From: Patellaria atrata CBS 101060
Taxonomy: Eukaryota; Ascomycota; Dothideomycetes; Patellariales; Patellariaceae
DNA: 64,000 nt
Direction: 5' to 3'
NCBI GenBank assembly: GCA_010093705.1
Contig: MU006119.1
Location: 73,002-137,001, forward strand
In this document: piece by piece, positions 55,559 through 64,000 of the stretch
How positions within the stretch are numbered: position 1 is the first letter of the stretch
How the letters are laid out: every line of letters starts with the position of its first letter
Notes under the pieces: model-generated
The model's input: only the letters and a program-made list of their open reading frames with translations
The model's database searches: none
What the model was told of the DNA's origin: nothing
Made by a program: the position numbers and the translations under genes

Positions 55559-58500
55559 TAAAAAGCTATAGAACGTTTTTAGGATAAGATTAATACCTTA
55601 AAAAAATAGATTAAGTAGTTTAAATTAAACTAAAAAAATATCCGGTTTAATAATAAATCTAACGATAAAGAACTATTAATATTATATAATTATAACGACT
55701 AAGCTAGAATAGTCGACTTAACTAGAAGCTATAAAAGTAAAGGCGATAATAAGATAAAAAAGTTCCTTAATCTATTAAAATTAACTAATAGTAAAAAGCT
55801 AACCTATAAGGAGTAGAAAAGTAAAATAAACAATAAACTTTATATTAATAGTAACTAGTTTTAAGATAAAAGAACGAAAACTATCTATATTAAAATATAA
55901 ATTAATGGCGAGGTAGCTAAATATATATACTTTTTCTTAGAATTAGAGAAGAATAACGTAATCTTAATAAAACTAATAAGATTTCTAGATTAAATTTATA
56001 AGAACTTAAATAGATAATTAAAAGCTAAAGATAAACTAAAGAAGTTAAGATAAAATTACTTAATAAACTTTCTAAAGTTCTAGTTTACGTTTATCCGGCT
56101 AGTTAATAAAGCTAGGTTATTACGCGACTAGTGGAAAGAGAAACTCCACGATAGACTCTATAATAGTTTAAGGCTAATAATAGTGGAAGCTATAAATAAC
56201 GATAAAATTAGCTTCTAGAAATACTATAGTAAAGTCACGATATAGATATAAAAGTTAAAAAGGTTAGATAAAGCTAGTAAAGCCTATAGAGAGAGTTAGA
56301 AGTGTGGTAAACTAACTAAAATAACTTCTATCTTAATAATAATAAATAAAACTTTATATCGATTAAGAAGTAGAGGAATTATCTTACCTATAACACTATA
56401 AGTAATAGAGTAGACTATAACTATTCGAAAGTTTATAGGTAACTACTTTAACTATAGTAAGGCCGGATATAAAGCGTTAAAATGCCGGGAACTAAAGAAG
56501 ATAATCGAAGTAAAGTTAGTCTAAAAAGATAAGTATTAGAGCTTAAAGTCCGATTTAGAGTTAAATTCGAAAAACGAGAAACCCTAAGTAGAGACTCTAT
56601 ATTAGGGCTAATAATAGAAGTATTAATAATACTAATTAACGATTTAGTATTAAAAAAGCTATTTATAATACCGTGCTAAATCTCGAAGAATAGAATTATA
56701 ATATAACTTAAGGCCCTAATCGATATTAAAGCTTAAGAGTATACCTTACTAAATAAAAGATAGCTACGCGCTCTAAAATAATACCTTAGAATTAAAGTTA
56801 AAAAGATAGACTAGAAAATCGAAGTTAATACCTTTAATAATTTAAAGATAATATTAATTAACTAAATACTCGAGATAAGCCTTATAATTAGAGGATAAAG
56901 ATAGCTAATATTAATTATAATAATAGATATAAGCTATAATAATATACTTATAGATAAGGAGTAATTCTTTAAAATTAATAGTCTACTTAATTATAAGTAT
57001 TATCGAATTATTTAGCTAGAATAAACTATTATAGTTAAAGACTAATAATAAGATATTATAATTTTAAAGAACGAGTTATAAACTTAAACTAATCTATAAC
57101 ACTAATTCGATATAGAACGACGAGATAAAGCTATTAATAAACGAGAACGTAACTAATAAAAAGTATTAGTTAACTAAAGGAGAAAACCGTAACTATTTTA
57201 ATAGAAATAACTAAGTTTATAGGCTAAGAATATTAGCTTTAATCTCTAAAAGATAAAATTAGAACTATTAAATCTAATAAAAAGAAAGATATTAGAACTC
57301 TCTAAAAAGCTAAAATTAAAGTTAAATAAGCGGGTTAATATTACTAGAATCTATATAAATATCTACTTAGTTAGTGGAGAAAACTATCTAAAAAATATAA
57401 AACGTAAAGATATTATTATAGATACTATAAGTCTATATAAGATTAACTCTTTAATATAAGATTAACTCTTAGAAGATAAAAACCCTTTAAATAAAGATAA
57501 AGATATTTATAAAGCGATAATTTATAAAAAGTTACCTAAAAAATATTATTATTTAGCCTATATATTCTCGAAATCTATATTCGATAAGCTACCACCGCTT
57601 AAAGAAGATATAAACTATAATATAATACTAAACTAAGATAATAATCTTATTATTAGCCCCTTATATAATATACTTATTAAACACTTATAGCTAGTAAAGG
57701 ACTATCTAAAGAAGTATTTTTAGAAGGGGTTTATTATTTCGAGCGAGACACTATACACGTCTCTAATATTATTTATTAAGAAGTTAGGGGAAGATTAGAG
57801 ATTTTACGTTAACTATAGAAAGTTAAATAATATTATTAAAAAGGATAAATATCTATTACCCCTAATCGAAAAAACACTAACGCGCCTTCGACGAGTAAAG
57901 ATATTTACGAAACTCGATATAAAATAAGTATTCTACTAAATCTAGATAAAGAAATTAGCCGAAGATCTTACTACCTTTTAAACGAGATATAGATTATTTA
58001 AATATAAAATACTACTTTTCGAGTTATATAACGGTCTAGTCTTATTCTAATAATTTATTAATAAGGCGCTCTTCTAATATCTAAACGATTTTTATATAGT
58101 ATATATTAACGATATACTAATTTACTTTAAATATCCATTAAAACACTAAACTTATATCGCGAAAGTGCTAGAAGTATTAGCTAAAGCTAGCTTATAAGCT
58201 GATATTAAGAAAAGCGAGTTTCACGTAATAAAGATAAAGTTTCTTAGCTTTATTATTAGTATTAATAGAATAGCGATAAATTTAGAAAAGACTAAAATAG
58301 TCCGAAACTAGAAGTTATTAACGAATATAAAGGGAATCTTATTATTTAATAAATTCTATAATTTCTACCGGAAGTTCCTAGAGAAATTTAGACGAGTTAT
58401 ACGACTATTAACGATATAGATATAAAAAGAGATTTAAAAACCACTTAAATAGAAAGAAAAAAAGGTATTTAAGAAAATAAAAGAGCTAATTCTATTAAAT

Positions 58501-61340
58501 TAAATATTAACGCACTACGACTTTTTACTCGAGACGAAAGTCGAGTCTAATTATAATAATAAGGTTATTATAGTAATTATATTATAACTCTATAAATACG
58601 TTTAAAGGCTAGTTACCTTCTAGATTAAAACGTTATTAGAGATAGAACTAAGATATAAAATCTATAATAAGGAAATACTAGCTATAATAAAAGTATTAGC
58701 TAAGTAGAGAAGTATACTAATAAAGTTATAATAAATTCCCTTTACTATAATTATTAATTATAAAGCACTAGAATACTTTATTATAAAATAATTATTTAAT
58801 ACTAGATAAACTTAATAGAGTAAAGCTCTCTCTAATTTCCACTTCCGAATCACGTATTAGCCCGGAGCCTAAAACGTTGTAGTAGACACGCTCTCCCGTA
58901 AATAAGAAAATCTAAAAATAGCGAAAGATAAAGATATTATAATATAAACCTAAATACTAATTAACTTAAATATAACGGTAGTATCTTTTTAGCTCTTAAT
59001 AAAATAATAACTACTATCTAAGAAGATATCTTAGAGTAGTAAGAAACGTATAATCTCTAGAAAGAAGATAATAGAAAAGTACGCTCTAAAGTTAAGGCCC
59101 GGGACTCGAGTGATAGTAGTTAAGATAGTAATAATTAAGCTTTTATAGAGGATAAAGGGAGCTAAAACTTAGAACTAAAGATTTATAATAACTAAAACCT
59201 CGAAAAAGAGGAATAATATATTAAATAAGTATATTAACTTTAACTTTAAATTAAGGTCCACGCTTATCTACTCTATAATTCCCACTATAACTAAAAAAGA
59301 AAAGGAAATTAGGTATAAAATAGAAGAAAAAGAAGATATATCTATAAATTTAAAACGATATATTTAAAATAAGCCTAATTAAAAATAAGAGTTACTAGTA
59401 ATATACTTACTAATAGATTAAATATTAGAAGTGAACCGAAAATATAACTTTTTATTAGTATACTAAAAGTAAGCTAAAATTAAAAAGAAGTACTAGAAAT
59501 TATAAAATAATCTATTTATTAGATTTAATAGATTTATAGTCCTAGATATAGATAATCTTAGAATATATCTAATATAAAACGTATATAACGCATTAATTAT
59601 AGAATATCTAGAAATTAAAAAGATAAAAGAATTAATCTAAACGCGATACTATTAACTTAGATTAATAGCTAATATAGATAAATATATTTAGAACTATTAT
59701 ATCTATTATCGAACGTATATATTAAGAGATAAAACCCCCGGTTTACTAAAATCACTACTAATTAGAGATAGATATTAGTAATACGTTATCTTCGACTTTA
59801 AATTATTCCTTAAGGATATATATAGATTCGAAATAGCGTTTATAGTAGTAGATTAATTAGAAAAAAGAGCGATTTCACTCCCTTATATTAAAGATATCTT
59901 AGTTAAGGTAACTATAAAGCTATACTATAAATATATATAGCGAATATATAGTATACTAGAGATAGTAATATTAAATTATAGTCTATAGTTTATTTCTATA
60001 TTTATAGATAAGCTTTATAAACTAATAAAAGTAAAATAGAAGCTATTTATAATTTACTATTTATAGATAAATAAAGATATAAAGATTATTAATTAGTATA
60101 TAAATTTATAGTTCCGGCCCTTTATAAACTACTACTAAAGTAATTAGTCGAAGTTATTATCTATAATAGACTTTATCTAGACTATATTAGTCTATAAATT
60201 AACGGGTATTTTCCCTTATAAGTTAGAATTTAATTATTAACTATAAATATATTTTAACTAATAAGAGTAGATAGATCTTAATATATATAAGATAGTTCGA
60301 GAAAAGATAAATAGAGAGGAAGCTTAATTATTTATAAAACACACTTATAATACCGTTAAATAGACGAGGAATAATCTAGAAAAGGTATAAATAATATAAA
60401 TAAAATCGGCTAATAAGTATCGGAGAGAACTAGATTTTAGATTAGAAGATTATATTTTTATCTTATATAAAGACTAGATATTAGATAGGCTAAATATTAA
60501 ACTAAACTATTAGAATATAGGTTTATATAAAATAATAGAAATAAAGAGATATTCTTATATAATCGATTTACCTACTAATATAAAGATATTGAATATATTT
60601 CACGTAAATAGGCTTTATAAAATATCGATAGACCTATTACCCGGATAACAGCTAAAATTATCACCGCCGATCGAAATAGACGGTAAGCCCGAATATAAAG
60701 TAGATAAGATTCTAGTAAGTCGTATCTCTCGCGGTAAGTTATAGTATAAAGTAAGTTAGATTAAATATAACTTTAATAAAATATAATATCTAGCTTATAA
60801 CTTTATCGAAGTATTATATAAGCTCGAAAAATTCTATAATTAAAGATTAGCTAATATCGAATTACTAGTCTAATTTAAAGAATAGCTCTAAACCTTTAAA
60901 TTCGAGATAGAAATAGAGCCGTACGATAATAATAATATAGTTAAAAAGAAAAAAGACTTATATAGATTTTAAAATATTATAAATAGATAATAAATCGTGT
61001 TATAGAATATTATTAATATTATTATAGAAATTAAGGCCGATTTCTACTATTAAAGAGGAGATAATATAATAATATATTATAATATTAATTCTATATTTCC
61101 TATATTAAGTATTTAATTTATTTATAAAAGATCTTTATCGAGTTAAATATAAAAAAGATCTTTAAACGCTAATTAGTTAAATAGAAGATAGTTAAGTTAA
61201 AATTTAATAAAATAGAACTATTATATATAGATATTCGACTTATAATATTATTATTCTTTAACTTAATCTCTATACTTAATAGTTAATAATAGAGATAATT
61301 AAAATATAATTACTATAGCTATACTATATTATTATAATAA
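55558..61340 (+). mobile_element. Fossil Ty3/gypsy chromovirus, partial copy 2 with 3' LTR
   Basis: Gag-like sequence from about 55.56 kb, RT-like core about 57.8-58.4 kb, integrase-like region about 59.5-60.4 kb, and a chromodomain-like C-terminal part about 60.68-60.88 kb. A purine tract (aaagaggaga, about 61050) precedes an LTR of about 290 bp (61055-61340). This copy keeps more G+C than any other repeat in the desert, so it is the least RIP-altered, yet it is broken throughout. The plus orientation is opposite to the gypsy element at 44.7-52.1 kb. A matching 5' LTR was not seen. Confidence 0.8.
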
Positions 61341-61344
61341 ATCT

Positions 61345-62160
61345 ATATAAGATAATAGAAATAAAGAGATATTTTTATATAATCGATTTACTTACTAATA
61401 TAAAGATATTAAATATATTCTATATAAATAAGCTTTATAAAGTATTAATAAACTTATTACTTAAATAATAATTAGAACTATTATCGTTAATTAAAATAAA
61501 CGATAAACCTAAATATAAAATAGATAAAATCTTAATAAATTATATCTTTCGCGGTAAGTTATAGTATAAAGTAAGTTAGATTAGATATAATCTTAATAAA
61601 ATATAATATCTAGCTTATAACTTTATTAGAGTATTATATAAACTCGAAAAATTTTATAATTAAAAATTAACTAATATTAAATTATTAATTTAATTTAAAG
61701 AATAACTTTAAATCTTTAAATTTAAGATAAAAGTAAAGCTATATAATAATAATAATATAGTTAAAAAGAAAAAGCTTATATAGATTTTAAGATATTATAA
61801 ATAAATAATAAATCGCGTTATAAAATACTATTAATATTATTATAAAAATTAGGGCCGATTTTAACTATTAAAGAGAAAAGTAATATAATAATATATTATA
61901 ATATTAATTCTATATTTTCTATATTAAGTATTTAATTTATTTATAAAAGATCTTTATTAAATTAAATATAAAAAAGATCTTTAAATATTAATTAATTAAA
62001 TAAAAGATAATTAAACTAAAATTTAATAAAATAGAACTATTATATATAAATACTTAATTTATAATATTATTATTTCTTAACTTAATCTTTATACTTAATA
62101 GTTAATAATAAAGATAGTTAAAATATAATTATTATAATTATATTATATTATTATACTAGA
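61345..62160 (+). mobile_element. Fossil Ty3/gypsy chromovirus, 3' fragment with LTR (copy 3)
   Basis: Repeats 60525-61340 almost end to end (about 815 bp), covering the integrase/chromodomain tail, purine tract and LTR, with more A/T changes. Direct orientation. The LTR at about 61885-62160 may also serve as the left LTR of the next copy. Confidence 0.78.
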
Positions 62161-64000
62161 TTAAATTTTTCTTTAATAATCTTTAAAAAGATAATATAAT
62201 ATTTTAATTAAAGTATAATATTAGTTTAATTAATAAATAATTATAAAATTAATTAGAAATTTATAAATAATTAAGCTTTATTAATAATAAAATATTTAAT
62301 ATTTAAAAATATTAATATTAATAATAACGATAATTTAGTATTTAAAAGAAATTAAAATTAATAAATATAAATTATTTAAAAAAGTAAATATTATAGTAAA
62401 TTAAATAAAATAATTAAATCTTTAATAATTTTAATAAAGTAAATAAATAATAAATTAACTATAAATTTAAAAGTAAAAAGTAATATTAAATTAAAAGAAA
62501 AAATATATTAATATAAATTAATATTAAAAGTAATTAATTAATAAATTATTAATAATATTTTAGAAATAAATTTATAAAATTTATTAAAAAAAATTTCTAA
62601 AATAATAAAAAAAGAAAAATCTCTTAAATATATTATTATTATAAATAATTGAAATAATAATATAATTAATAAAATAAAAGAATAAATAGTTAAAAGTTTA
62701 AATTAATTTATAATAAAATATTTTTATATAAAAGTAAAATTTATAATTTAAAAAATATAATTTAAAAAAATAGTAAATTTTATTAATAAAATAATATTTA
62801 ATTTATAATTAAAGCTATAAATATATTAAATAAATAAAAAAGCTATAAAATATTTTTAAAATAAAATTAATATTTTAAAAAGATAAATTAAATAATTTAA
62901 ATTAAATTAAAAAAGTATTTAATTTAATAATAAATTTAATAATAAAGAATTATTAATATTATATAATTATAATAATTAAGTTAAAATAATTAATTTAACT
63001 AAAAGATTTAAAAGTAAAGATAATAATAAAATAAAGAAATTTCTTAATTTATTAAAATTAATTAATAATAAGAAATTAATTTATAAAAAATAAAAAGTAA
63101 AATAAATAATAAACTTTATATTAATAATAATTAATTTTAAAATAAAAAAGTAAAAACTATTTATATTAAAATATAAATTAATAATAAAATAATTAAATAT
63201 ATATATATTTTTTTTAAAATTAAAAAAGAATAATATAATTTTAATAAAATTAATAAAATTTTTAAACTAAATTTATAAAAATTTAAATAAATAATTAAAA
63301 GTTAAAAATAAATTAAAAAAGTTAAAATAAAATTATTTAATAGATTTTCTAAAATTTTAATTTATATTTATTTAGTTAATTAATAAAGTTAAATTATTAT
63401 ATAATTAATAGAAAAAGAGACTTTATAATAAATTTTATAATAATTTAAGATTAATAATAATAAAAACTATAAATAATAATAAAATTAGCTTTTAAAAGTA
63501 TTATAATAAAGTTATAATATAAATATAAAAGTTAAAAAGATTAAATAAAACTAATAAAATTTATAAAAAAAATTAAAAATATAATAAATTAATTAAAATA
63601 ACTTTTATTTTAATAATAATAAAAAAATTTTATATTAATTAAAAAGTAAAGAAACTATTTTATCTATAATATTATAAATAATAAAGTAAATTATAATTAT
63701 TTAAAAATTTATAGATAATTATTTTAATTATAATAAAATTAGATATAAAGTATTAAAATACTAGAAATTAAAGAAAATAATTAAAGTAAAGTTAATTTAA
63801 AAAGATAAATATTAAAGTTTAAAGTTTAATTTAAAGTTAAATTTAAAAAATAAGAAACTTTAAATAAAAACTTTATATTAAAATTAATAATAGAAATATT
63901 AATAATATTAATTAATAATTTAATATTAAAAAAGCTATTTATAATATTATATTAAATTTTAAAGAATAAAATTATAATATAACTTAAAACTTTAATTAAT
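62161..64000 (+). mobile_element. Fossil Ty3/gypsy chromovirus, 5' part (copy 4), cut by window end
   Basis: Sequence from about 62840 aligns with 55558-56700 of copy 2 (gag-like part) after heavy C-to-T and G-to-A change, and the stretch before it extends further toward the 5' end. It is strongly degraded and continues beyond the window. Confidence 0.7.

Overview
The window looks like the nuclear genome of a filamentous ascomycete (Pezizomycotina). Spliceosomal introns are short (mostly 50-70 nt, GT...CTAAC...AG). The gene set is fungal: EF-hand external NADH dehydrogenase, PPG1, AP-3 beta, a HET-domain gene and a UbiA prenyltransferase. The right-hand 27 kb is an AT desert of the kind left by repeat-induced point mutation (RIP). 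A leotiomycete-like origin is a guess from the flavour of the proteins, not a proof.

Region 1 (1-18.9 kb) is ordinary gene space. In order: nde1-type dehydrogenase (-), an unrecognised nuclear-looking protein with five 29-residue repeats (+), ESF1 (-), a 110-residue hypothetical (-), a tautomerase-superfamily gene (+), two inverted tRNA-Ile(AAU) genes about 1 kb apart, a conserved uncharacterised protein of about 786 aa (+), and an asparagine-synthetase-domain (ASNSD1-type) gene (+). The first tRNA-Ile carries, besides the normal 14-nt intron after position 37, a 50-nt insertion with every hallmark of an mRNA-type (spliceosomal) intron. This is the most unusual object in the window.

Region 2 (18.9-28.8 kb) is an accessory island: a 100-N assembly gap, a decayed HET-domain gene, one intact UbiA prenyltransferase, and a decayed ankyrin-repeat gene.

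Region 3 (28.8-36.8 kb) returns to conserved genes: PPG1 phosphatase (-), a Q/P/H-rich 770-aa protein in five exons (+), and the AP-3 beta subunit (-).

Region 4 (36.9-64 kb) starts about 170 bp upstream of the AP-3 beta start codon and holds no host gene. It contains a Fot1/pogo-type DNA transposon whose 5' half kept its G+C while its 3' half did not, and at least two more copies of that element converted almost wholly to A/T. One of these copies is interrupted by a further element with terminal inverted repeats. There are also fossil Ty3/gypsy LTR elements: one with matching 580-bp LTRs, and a second chromodomain-bearing family in several partial copies that runs off the window end.

Gene structures were built by hand from splice signals, reading-frame continuity and remembered family conservation. 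Where exon lengths sum to a multiple of three and the protein reads through conserved blocks, confidence is high. No database search was possible.
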